Part shown: one piece after another, positions 16,992 through 22,617 of the stretch
How positions within the stretch are numbered: the stretch's first letter is position 1
Layout: the number at the start of each line of letters is the position of its first letter
Assembly (NCBI GenBank): GCA_015066295.1
Contig: SVOR01000018.1
Location: forward strand, 1-38,431
Origin: Oscillospiraceae bacterium
GTDB lineage: Bacteria; Bacillota; Clostridia; Oscillospirales; Acutalibacteraceae
Direction: 5' to 3'
DNA length: 38,431 bases
Program-made: the position numbers and the translations under genes
The notes under the pieces: generated by a model
What the model was told of the DNA's origin: nothing
Databases searched by the model: none
The model's input: only the letters and a program-made list of their open reading frames with translations

Positions 16992-17186
16992 TTAAAGACC
17001 GAAAAGTTTTTTAACGGTATCAAATAAATCGGCAATAACGTTTACTATCATAAGCAACACCACCACAAGTCCTGCAAGGGTGGTAAGCATTGCCTGTTCC
17101 TCACGTCCCGAACGCACAAGCACCTGATTTAGCACCGTAACAATTATGCCGATAGCCGCCACCTTAAAAATAAAATCTACATCCAT
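16992..17186 (-). CDS. spoIIIAC: Stage III sporulation protein AC
   Basis: 64-residue membrane protein with two membrane helices. It shows the characteristic family opening DVDFIFKVAAIGIIVTVLNQ and the polar turn SGREEQAM between the helices. Length is normal for SpoIIIAC. It lies 10 bases after spoIIIAB and directly before spoIIIAD, as in all spoIIIA operons. Confidence 0.93.
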   Translation of the reverse strand: MDVDFIFKVAAIGIIVTVLNQVLVRSGREEQAMLTTLAGLVVVLLMIVNVIADLFDTVKKLFGL

Positions 17187-17196
17187 TTTCTTACCT

Positions 17197-17658
17197 CTAA
17201 ATTAGCATAATTACTATACCTATTCCACCAAGAAAGCCGAGGCGAGTATAGAGCCGCGACTTTTCATGAAATTCCTTATCGGCATGCTCAAGTCGTCTTA
17301 ACAGTTGCCGCTTGTATACTTCGCACCGCTTAACCTGTGACTCCGAGTCCCCCATACCGAGCGTGCTGAAAAACTCCTCAATTACCCTTTTGTCATCCGA
17401 GTCAAGTCCTGTGTTTTTAAGGGTAACCCTAAAAGGCTCGTCTACAATCAAATAGGTATCATATTCGTAAATGCTACGCACAATATGGGGTAATTCCGCC
17501 GACGAATAGCGTATTTTTTCGGCAATTTCTTCGGTAGCACCCACAAACCAATTAAGCGTGGAAAGGCGCAATTTAAGCCTTTGCGTAAGGGTAATACCAA
17601 ATAACGTTGTTGCACCCACAATAAAAATAAATCCAAATATTTTTATTACAAAAGGCAC
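17197..17658 (-). CDS. spoIIIAB: Stage III sporulation protein AB
   Basis: Mother-cell protein with membrane segments at both ends (about 5-22 and the C-terminal LGFLGGIGIVIMLI) and a helical domain between them, 153 aa. The region LSTLNWFVGATEEIAEKIRYSSAELP and the later LGMGDSESQ match the family pattern. It overlaps spoIIIAA by 13 bases. Its domain resembles type II secretion GspF proteins, fitting the view that AA and AB act as motor and membrane platform. Confidence 0.93.
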   Translation of the reverse strand: MPFVIKIFGFIFIVGATTLFGITLTQRLKLRLSTLNWFVGATEEIAEKIRYSSAELPHIVRSIYEYDTYLIVDEPFRVTLKNTGLDSDDKRVIEEFFSTLGMGDSESQVKRCEVYKRQLLRRLEHADKEFHEKSRLYTRLGFLGGIGIVIMLI

Positions 17659-18563
17659 CCTTCAAGCTCCCTTCGTGAGAATATCTGCGGCTCGCCACCC
17701 AATGACAAAACCGCGACCTTTTTAACGTATCTGCCCGATATGATTTTTCTTGTAAGCGGTCGCGCGGCTATCTCACTCACCTTGCCGATATGCGCCGTCA
17801 TTATGACGTCGGCGCCGCCGCTTATACACTGCGCCACCGACTCTAATTCTGCGAGCGTTCCAATCTCGTCAAAGGCTATAATTTCGGGACACAGGGTTCG
17901 AAGCGCAAGCTCTATTCCGCGAGATTTTTCGATGCCGTACAACACGTCGGTATTAAGGCCTAAATCGTTATGTATTGTGCCGCCGTGGCAGGCTGATATT
18001 TCTCCCCTTGTATCAACCACCGCCACCCGTTTGCCACCGTTTGAAGCCTGTCTTATAAAATCGCGAAGCACCGTAGTCTTGCCCGAGGCAGGAGGCCCCG
18101 CAATTAAAATACCGCCCGATGAATATTTATCGTATAAAAAGTCTGCCGCACCAAAAATCTGCCGTGCAATACGAATATTAACCGAGGTGAAATCATACAC
18201 ACTCTCGCCCGAAAAATTACCCGCAACACCTGCTCTGTGTCCGTCGCGCATTGTAATAAAGCCCTGCTTCATTTCGCCCACGTGTGAATATATTGAGTTA
18301 TTACAAAGCGCCTTTACTGTATCGTATACGTCGGCAGCGCTAACCGTTAAAACGCCGTCATTCACCTCATAGCAAATGCCCGAATTTTTATTAACAAAAG
18401 CGGGCTTTAATTTGTAGGTCAGCGTTAGCGGTCGGTTAGCGCGAAGCCTAATTTCTTGCACCTCGTTTTTGACGCTTTGCGGTAACGCCCTTAAAAGAGA
18501 GGCTATACCATACGGCAGAGCATATAAAGCCGAGTCAAAGCGCTCGGTATTTTTATCCGTCAT
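17646..18563 (-). CDS. spoIIIAA: Stage III sporulation protein AA (secretion-type ATPase)
   Basis: ATPase of the SpoIIIA complex, related to type II/IV secretion ATPases. In 305 aa it has Walker A GPPASGKTT near residue 150, DTRGE, and the Walker B-like FDEIG near 213. It is the first gene of the eight-gene operon, and in model organisms is transcribed by sigma-E; I could not identify a convincing sigma-E promoter in the 50-base leader. The first 33 codons and the leader are duplicated at 19765-19917, and the accessory region begins only about 50 bases upstream, so its promoter region may have been altered by the insertion. Confidence 0.94.
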   Translation of the reverse strand: MTDKNTERFDSALYALPYGIASLLRALPQSVKNEVQEIRLRANRPLTLTYKLKPAFVNKNSGICYEVNDGVLTVSAADVYDTVKALCNNSIYSHVGEMKQGFITMRDGHRAGVAGNFSGESVYDFTSVNIRIARQIFGAADFLYDKYSSGGILIAGPPASGKTTVLRDFIRQASNGGKRVAVVDTRGEISACHGGTIHNDLGLNTDVLYGIEKSRGIELALRTLCPEIIAFDEIGTLAELESVAQCISGGADVIMTAHIGKVSEIAARPLTRKIISGRYVKKVAVLSLGGEPQIFSRRELEGCLL

Positions 18564-18615
18564 TTTATCAACCTCATTCTATCCTATGAGACAGGCAGTA
18601 AAAAAAGAACAAGCC
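18463..18615. repeat. Direct repeat A: 5' end and leader of spoIIIAA (native copy)
   Basis: These 153 bases recur in the same orientation at 19765-19917 with six mismatches, all in the coding part; the 50-base leader is identical. The repeat covers 33 spoIIIAA codons plus upstream sequence up to an A-rich AAAGAACAAGCC. Recombination between the two copies would remove the intervening 1302 bases. Confidence 0.92.
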
Positions 18616-18616
18616 T

Positions 18617-18816
18617 TGTCAAAGTGTTCTGAAGAACACTTTGACAGTTTTATTCGCCTACGGCGAGTTATATTACTTCGCAGTGATATTTGTCTTATGA
18701 CAAGTGATATTGCCTTCGGCAGTTTTTGGCGAATAAAATATCACTAAAACCGCAGGTTTTAATATCACTTTTGATTTATCAAAAATATCACTCTTTGCAA
18801 AGCAAAGAATATCACT
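18617..18816. repeat. Hairpin array punctuated by GTGATATT/AATATCAC
   Basis: A non-coding block. It begins with a 14-bp perfect stem (18617-18646). Six copies of one octamer follow: GTGATATT at 18683 and 18704, and its complement AATATCAC at 18737, 18761, 18784 and 18808. Between octamers lie different small hairpins: TTGTC/GACAA, GCC/GGC, TAAAACC/GGTTTTA, TTTTGA/TCAAAA and CTTTGC/GCAAAG. The last four octamers are 23-24 bases apart. An outer inverted repeat TTTTATTCGCC/GGCGAATAAAA joins 18648-18658 and 18728-18738, so the octamer orientation flips around it. I cannot name the element. Confidence 0.85.
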
Positions 18817-18837
18817 CGCTTTTATTAAGTTTAAAAT

Positions 18838-18872
18838 AAAAAGAAGTGTAGAAATTTTCTACACTTCTTTTA
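18838..18872. terminator. Terminator after the ribbon-helix-helix gene
   Basis: A 12-bp stem GAAGTGTAGAAA / TTTCTACACTTC with A run before and T run after on both strands. It lies 18 bases beyond the stop of the minus-strand small gene and separates it from the hairpin array and spoIIIAA. Confidence 0.88.
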
Positions 18873-18889
18873 AACTTGCTTTTTCGATA

Positions 18890-19051
18890 TTAAAATTTAA
18901 TATTTCCTTTTTCACGCTCATAATTCTCTAAGTATCGATTAAGCAGATATCTTATAAGCCCCGCTACGCTGCGATTTTCCGCTTTCGCCGCAAAGCGAAC
19001 TTTATAATAAACCTTATCGTCAACTGCAACACCAATTCTCTTATCTTTCAT
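18890..19051 (-). CDS. Small ribbon-helix-helix DNA-binding protein
   Basis: 53-residue protein. A short beta strand (KRIGVAVDD) is followed by two helices (YYKVRFAAKAENRSVAGLIR and YLLNRYLENYE), the layout of CopG/Arc/MetJ ribbon-helix-helix proteins, which bind DNA as dimers. GAGGAA lies 8 bases before the ATG. It is downstream of the Cro-like gene on the same strand, 41 bases away, and probably co-transcribed. Such proteins often control plasmid or mobile-element genes or act as antitoxins, but no toxin partner is visible here. Confidence 0.82.
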   Translation of the reverse strand: MKDKRIGVAVDDKVYYKVRFAAKAENRSVAGLIRYLLNRYLENYEREKGNIKF

Positions 19052-19092
19052 AACCGTTCCTCTTTCGTTTTTAAGTCACCGCATTTGCTTTT

Positions 19093-19335
19093 TTACTTCT
19101 TTTCAATAATATAATGTTCTTTGAATAATGATGCCTTATCTACTCCAAAATAATCGTGCATATAGTAAATTTGAGCTATCCTAAACGAGTCAGGCAATTC
19201 ACCCTGCTTAATAATTTTAAATGATTTTGGTGATGTGTGTAAAATTCTGCACATTCTGGTGTCACTTATCTTATTATCCTTTTGAAGTGCAATAACATTG
19301 TTAATTAAATTTTCTGTTTCTTTACTAAAATCCAT
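19093..19335 (-). CDS. Small Cro-like helix-turn-helix protein
   Basis: 80-residue basic protein not recognised by name. The part from KISDTRMCRILHTSPKSFK to the tyrosine-rich RIAQIYYMHDYFGVD follows the helical pattern of XRE/Cro domains, although the fit is loose. AAAGGAGA precedes the ATG. It is transcribed away from the XRE gene, and its promoter has a perfect palindrome between -35 and -10. The arrangement resembles a phage CI/Cro switch: one strongly regulated regulator gene facing one repressor gene. Confidence 0.7.
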   Translation of the reverse strand: MDFSKETENLINNVIALQKDNKISDTRMCRILHTSPKSFKIIKQGELPDSFRIAQIYYMHDYFGVDKASLFKEHYIIEKK

Positions 19336-19361
19336 CTGTATTCTCCTTTCAATTACGCTTA

Positions 19362-19391
19362 ATTATACATCACTTATGATGTAAAAGTCAA
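19362..19391 (-). promoter_or_regulatory. Promoter of the Cro-like gene with embedded operator
   Basis: On the minus strand TTGACT (19386-19391) and TATAAT (19362-19367) are separated by 18 bases. The 18-bp palindrome at 19366-19383 fills this spacer, so a bound dimer would block RNA polymerase. Confidence 0.8.
19366..19383. promoter_or_regulatory. Repressor operator O1 (perfect 7-4-7 palindrome)
   Basis: TACATCA-CTTA-TGATGTA, a perfect inverted repeat within the intergenic region of the two divergent regulators. The likely ligand is the XRE protein, possibly also the Cro-like protein. Confidence 0.78.
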
Positions 19392-19409
19392 TACACAAGT
19401 TTTGATGTA
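19392..19409. promoter_or_regulatory. Repressor operator O2 (imperfect copy)
   Basis: TACACAA-GTTT-TGATGTA has the same 7-4-7 layout, with one arm identical to O1 and the other matching at 5 of 7 positions. Its centre is 26 bases from that of O1, on the side of the XRE gene. A graded pair of sites is typical of CI/Cro-type switches. Confidence 0.65.
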
Positions 19410-19451
19410 AGATAATAAACTTATAAAATTTTTAAAAAGGAAATTAACCAA

Positions 19452-19679
19452 ATGGAATATTATGAAAAATTGAGAATGCTACGCGAAGACCGCGAGCCGA
19501 AAACAACACAGCAAAACATTGCAGATTTATTAGGCACGACTCAACAATATTATAGCCAATATGAAAATGGCAGTCGTAAACTACCGCTTGAGCACTTAAC
19601 TGTTCTTTGCAAATTTTATGGAGTTTCTGCCGATTATATCCTTGGTCTACCCGAAAATTTAAAATATCCAAAAAGATAA
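19452..19679 (+). CDS. XRE-family transcriptional repressor
   Basis: 75-residue single-domain helix-turn-helix protein. QQNIADLLGTTQQYYSQYENGSR is the classic XRE recognition unit, followed by LEHLTVLCKFYGVSADYILGL, the usual fourth and fifth helices. It is divergent from the Cro-like gene, with two operator palindromes in the shared 116-base gap, so it probably represses that gene. It has no sensor or dimerisation domain beyond the core. A GC-rich terminator follows five bases after the stop. Confidence 0.92.
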   Translation: MEYYEKLRMLREDREPKTTQQNIADLLGTTQQYYSQYENGSRKLPLEHLTVLCKFYGVSADYILGLPENLKYPKR

Positions 19680-19683
19680 AAAA

Positions 19684-19708
19684 GGCACCGTTTATAACGG
19701 TGCCTTTT
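19684..19708 (+). terminator. Terminator of the XRE gene
   Basis: Perfect 9-bp stem GGCACCGTT / AACGGTGCC with a TAT loop and TTTT after it, immediately behind the XRE stop codon. Confidence 0.9.
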
Positions 19709-19712
19709 GCTT

Positions 19713-19768
19713 TCTCTGTTTCTATTCTTAGGGCATTTCCCAGTTGTGCCAGATTTCCTGAACGTCGT
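19713..19768. repeat. Direct repeat B: duplicated 3' end of yebC
   Basis: Bases 19721-19768 match 21845-21892 (the end of yebC and just beyond) with one mismatch, and looser similarity extends a few bases further left. The mismatch changes a Glu codon to TAA. Recombination between the two copies would remove the intervening 2124 bases. Confidence 0.9.
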
Positions 19769-19865
19769 TTTTGACGCTTTGCGGTAACGCCCTTAACACC
19801 GAGGCTATACCGTACGGCAAAGCATATAAAGCCGAGTCAAAGCGCTCGGTGTTTTTATCCGTCAT
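19728..19865 (-). pseudogene. Chimeric spoIIIAA-yebC scar with an intact 45-codon frame
   Basis: The minus strand reads the first 33 residues of SpoIIIAA (one or two changes, e.g. SVLRAL for SLLRAL) and continues in frame into the last residues of YebC, DVQEIWHNWEMP, then TAA. The junction is at shared bases TCGT (19765-19768), where native spoIIIAA and yebC sequences are both identical to the chimera. It keeps the native spoIIIAA leader. It is probably a recombination scar rather than a functional gene, but the frame is open and could be expressed. Confidence 0.88.
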
Positions 19866-19917
19866 TTTATCAACCTCATTCTATCCTATGAGACAGGCAG
19901 TAAAAAAAGAACAAGCC
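19765..19917. repeat. Direct repeat A': second copy of the spoIIIAA 5' end and leader
   Basis: Second copy of bases 18463-18615, about 96% identical (6 of 153 differ). Here the sequence continues into an intact terminator, whereas the native copy loses the second terminator arm at the start of the hairpin array. Confidence 0.92.
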
Positions 19918-19940
19918 CGACTAGAAAGGCTTGTTCTTTT
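19905..19940. terminator. Terminator downstream of the chimeric scar
   Basis: AAAAGAACAAGCC / GGCTTGTTCTTTT, a 13-bp perfect stem with a 10-base loop and T-rich ends on both strands. It probably is the ancestral terminator between yebC and spoIIIAA. The native spoIIIAA leader retains only its left arm (18603-18615). Confidence 0.85.
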
Positions 19941-19951
19941 AACTTTTCGAT

Positions 19952-19980
19952 TTGACATTAAATTTTCAAAACAGTATAAT
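19952..19980 (+). promoter_or_regulatory. Consensus sigma-A promoter of the three-gene membrane cassette
   Basis: TTGACA (19952-19957) and TATAAT (19975-19980) with a 17-base spacer, both perfect, 32 bases before the first ATG. The gap from the XRE stop to this gene (333 bases) is fully explained by terminator, scar, terminator and promoter. Confidence 0.9.
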
Positions 19981-20012
19981 ATTTATATAAAAATTATCTT
20001 TTCGAGGTAGGT

Positions 20013-20558
20013 ATGAAAAAGTTTTTAATTATTTCTTTAGTTTTAAATTTAGTGCTATGTACTGCACTTGTTCTTTTTGGCGATTTTTCGAGCGAAACAA
20101 CAACCGAAAGGGTTTTAAAAAACCTTAATAAAAAAGCACAGCTTGATATCACTCTGTCCGTCGATGATATTGCTTTTTATTATGCGGAAAATTATGATAA
20201 TCCTTTTGGCGAAACCGATACCGCTTTAGTAGTTAAAATATGTAACCCCTCCACAAAAGAGAACCTAAATAACCTTATAGCTACGGGCGGTTGGAAGGAC
20301 CTCTCAAGCTGGGATGATGAAACGAGAGATATTGTGTTGGGTGGACTCGACGATGCCAAAGAAATTAAAGATATCGGCACCGAGATAACGGAAAGTTGCA
20401 ATTCAAAAAGGATAGTTCCAAACAGTAATAACGGCTATGCGTTTTTATTTATTACTGATGAGTATTCATCGTATGATGACCCTCACCGTTATATTTTGGT
20501 TGAATATTTGGATTACGCAAACCTTTTATACATATACGCACACAACACTTATTTGTAA
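20013..20558 (+). CDS. Unknown membrane-anchored or secreted protein
   Basis: Not recognised. The 181-residue protein begins with a basic start and a hydrophobic segment (about 4-23) that could be a signal anchor; the Cys at 16 is not in a good lipobox. The remainder is acidic and polar (SVDDIAFYYAENYDNPFGETDTALVVKI), predicted to lie outside the membrane. GAGGTAGG precedes the ATG. It is the first of three adjacent genes of similar design under one strong promoter, and base composition is more AT-rich than the flanking core genes. Confidence 0.75.
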   Translation: MKKFLIISLVLNLVLCTALVLFGDFSSETTTERVLKNLNKKAQLDITLSVDDIAFYYAENYDNPFGETDTALVVKICNPSTKENLNNLIATGGWKDLSSWDDETRDIVLGGLDDAKEIKDIGTEITESCNSKRIVPNSNNGYAFLFITDEYSSYDDPHRYILVEYLDYANLLYIYAHNTYL

Positions 20559-20573
20559 TTTGGAGGCGCTGTT

Positions 20574-21260
20574 TTGAATAAAAAGCAATTTGTAATCGTT
20601 TTAGTAGCGGTATTGTTAACGCTCACACTTATATCTTTATTTTTTATAGTGCCGCTTGTTGATAATTACTTAAACACACCTAACTTCGAGAGCGGAAAAG
20701 TAACATCAAAGGACGCCTCGCTTTATATTAACGGACAACTCATTGATTGTGATAACGTTAAGGTCTACCATTACACACGAGATAAAATATTACGTGTTAA
20801 AATTTGTGAGGCACTTGGCATTAAATTATCCGAAATTAAAAGTGATACTAATTCCGACCAGATTTACGAACAGATACCGCTTACCGCTGTGCTTAAAGCT
20901 TTGGGTGCCGAAATCACTTGGGTAGACGACTATCACGCAAATATTGTTTTAGACAGCATAGACTATAAGTTAGATATAGAAAAAGAGCCCTGCCTTTACC
21001 GTACCTTTACAGGTACCGAACATAATTTACTCGATTACCTCTGTGGCACAAATAGATATGGTGATTATTCAATGACCCTCATTGAAACTGCCGACCGCGA
21101 AGTTTTGATTTGCAGCAACTATCTTAATAGCGCGTTAATGGAGATGAATAAACACTTAACCGTTGAAACAAGCTATGAAAAAGCTGTTGTAAATATTACC
21201 TTTCACGGCACAGTAATCGATTTTGATTACGATACATACGAGTTTATTTATGCCGAATAG
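20574..21260 (+). CDS. Membrane-anchored protein with a copper-amine-oxidase-N-like domain
   Basis: 228 residues with an N-terminal membrane anchor (about 6-28) and an extracellular part. The stretch SLYINGQLI followed by IPLTAVLKALGAEITWVDDYHANIVL resembles the small repeated domain called copper amine oxidase N-terminal (stalk) domain, common in clostridial surface proteins. I see no catalytic motif. The start is TTG at 20574, with GGAGG 7 bases ahead. It follows the previous gene by 15 bases, suggesting one operon. Domain assignment is from pattern recognition and moderately sure. Confidence 0.75.
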   Translation: MNKKQFVIVLVAVLLTLTLISLFFIVPLVDNYLNTPNFESGKVTSKDASLYINGQLIDCDNVKVYHYTRDKILRVKICEALGIKLSEIKSDTNSDQIYEQIPLTAVLKALGAEITWVDDYHANIVLDSIDYKLDIEKEPCLYRTFTGTEHNLLDYLCGTNRYGDYSMTLIETADREVLICSNYLNSALMEMNKHLTVETSYEKAVVNITFHGTVIDFDYDTYEFIYAE

Positions 21261-21283
21261 GTAAGTTTAAAGGGGTTATCAAT

Positions 21284-21820
21284 ATGTACTCAATACCTAC
21301 AATAATTATTATAGCTTTAATATGTGTCAGCATTTATTTTTTTAAGAAAAAGCTTCTGCTGCCTGCAATTTCATTGTGTGTAATATCTGCTATACTGTGT
21401 TCGGTAATGATTACTAATTGGGCAACTGCAATAAGAAACATTGAACCGACCGACAAACAACTCGAATTTATCGCAAATATCGACTGGTCTGACGAGCAAC
21501 AGCTTACAAATTTAGGCTTTGAGAAAGACGGTGATTCTTTCGCTTGGTATGCAGAGTCCGATGATATTATAGGCGCTATATATGTTGAACCCTGCAAAGA
21601 AATATCGAAAAAATTAAAAAAGCATAAGGATGTTTATTATAAGGGCGAAGAAAAAGGACTTGGAATATTAGAAATTAAAAGATTATGGCTTAAAGAAAAA
21701 TACGTTTATAGAAATTTCTATTTTTATACCGATGGCATGAAAATATCCTCACGCGAGGATTCAGCCGAAGACTTGCCAAACGTGATAGATTATCTAATAA
21801 AAAACGCGGACACTAATTAG
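21284..21820 (+). CDS. Unknown protein with two N-terminal membrane segments
   Basis: Not recognised. 178 aa with hydrophobic segments at about 3-20 and 25-48, then a soluble domain rich in Trp, Tyr and charged residues (NIDWSDEQQLTNLGFEKDGD). It is third in the cassette, 23 bases behind its neighbour. The last five residues, NADTN, are encoded by the left arm of the terminator stem. No enzyme motif is visible; the trio may form a surface complex or immunity-type module, but that is a guess. Confidence 0.75.
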   Translation: MYSIPTIIIIALICVSIYFFKKKLLLPAISLCVISAILCSVMITNWATAIRNIEPTDKQLEFIANIDWSDEQQLTNLGFEKDGDSFAWYAESDDIIGAIYVEPCKEISKKLKKHKDVYYKGEEKGLGILEIKRLWLKEKYVYRNFYFYTDGMKISSREDSAEDLPNVIDYLIKNADTN

Positions 21821-21836
21821 TGTCCGCGTTTTAAAT
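21803..21836. terminator. Bidirectional terminator between cassette 2 and yebC
   Basis: Near-perfect palindrome AACGCGGACACTA / TAGTGTCCGCGTT with A run left and T run right. The left half codes the end of the third cassette gene and includes its stop. It serves yebC on the opposite strand, ending 10 bases beyond that gene. Confidence 0.9.
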
Positions 21837-21845
21837 TTCTGTTTT

Positions 21846-22577
21846 CTATTCTTCGGGCATTTCCCAGTTGTGCCAGATTTCCTGAACGTCGTCGTTATCT
21901 TCAAGTAAATCGATAAGCTTTTCCATCTTTGCCGCCGCATCCTCGTCATCAATAACGGTGGTGGTCTGCGGTACATAGGCTACCTCGGCAGATACAAAGC
22001 TGTAGCCCTTTTCCTCGAGCGCATCTCTAACGGTACCCATCTCGTTGGGGTCGGTATCGACTACAAATACGTCGCCGTCAAGGTTAAAGTCCTCGGCGCC
22101 TGCCTCGAGTGCATCCTCCATAACGGTGTCCTCATCGAGTCCCTCTGCCTCAATGGCTATTTGACCGCGACGGTCAAACATAAACATAACCGAGCCCGAC
22201 TGACCAAGGTTGCCGCCACACTTATCGAAGTAATGGCGCATCTCACCAGCGGTACGGTTGCGGTTGTCGGTAAGTGTTTCAACTATAACGGCAACACCGT
22301 TGGGACCGTAGCCCTCGTATACTAATTCCTCATAGTTGGTAGCATCGCCCTCGCCTGCCGCTTTTTTGATAATTCTCTCGATATTATCGTTGGGCACGTT
22401 GGCAGCCTTTGCCTTGGCAATAGCATCCTTCAATTTGCTGTTTTCGGCAGGGTTTGGACCGCCCTGTTTTACTATGACTGCGATTTCTCTACCCATTTTG
22501 GTAAAGATTTTAGCCTTTGCGGCATCGGTTTTTTCCTTTTTGCGCTTAATATTGTTCCATTTTGAATGTCCGGACAT
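21846..22577 (-). CDS. yebC: YebC/TACO1-family translation or transcription regulator
   Basis: 243-residue protein of the highly conserved YebC/PmpR/TACO1 family. The N-terminus MSGHSKWNNIKRKK and NDNIERIIKKA are diagnostic. Members were described as DNA-binding regulators, and recent work assigns some to relieving ribosome stalling. A strong AAAGGGG ribosome-binding site precedes the ATG. It follows dusB by 40 bases on the same strand. Its last codons (DVQEIWHNWEMPEE) are duplicated in the chimeric scar about 2.1 kb downstream. Confidence 0.96.
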   Translation of the reverse strand: MSGHSKWNNIKRKKEKTDAAKAKIFTKMGREIAVIVKQGGPNPAENSKLKDAIAKAKAANVPNDNIERIIKKAAGEGDATNYEELVYEGYGPNGVAVIVETLTDNRNRTAGEMRHYFDKCGGNLGQSGSVMFMFDRRGQIAIEAEGLDEDTVMEDALEAGAEDFNLDGDVFVVDTDPNEMGTVRDALEEKGYSFVSAEVAYVPQTTTVIDDEDAAAKMEKLIDLLEDNDDVQEIWHNWEMPEE

Positions 22578-22617
22578 ATATATACCCCTTTAAATAATTT
22601 TCAACCTAATTATATTA

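Noticed and set aside
18564-18612. Sigma-E promoter in the spoIIIAA leader
   Set aside because: GATAGAATGA partly resembles the sigma-E -10, but no suitable -35 was found at the right distance, so I do not list it.
18469-18747. Plus-strand frames starting identically in the spoIIIAA 5' region and again at 19771
   Set aside because: Both are antisense to the duplicated spoIIIAA sequence; their similarity reflects the repeat, not a gene family.
18617-18816. CRISPR array
   Set aside because: The repeated unit is only 8 bases, changes orientation, and the intervals are hairpins; no cas genes are present.
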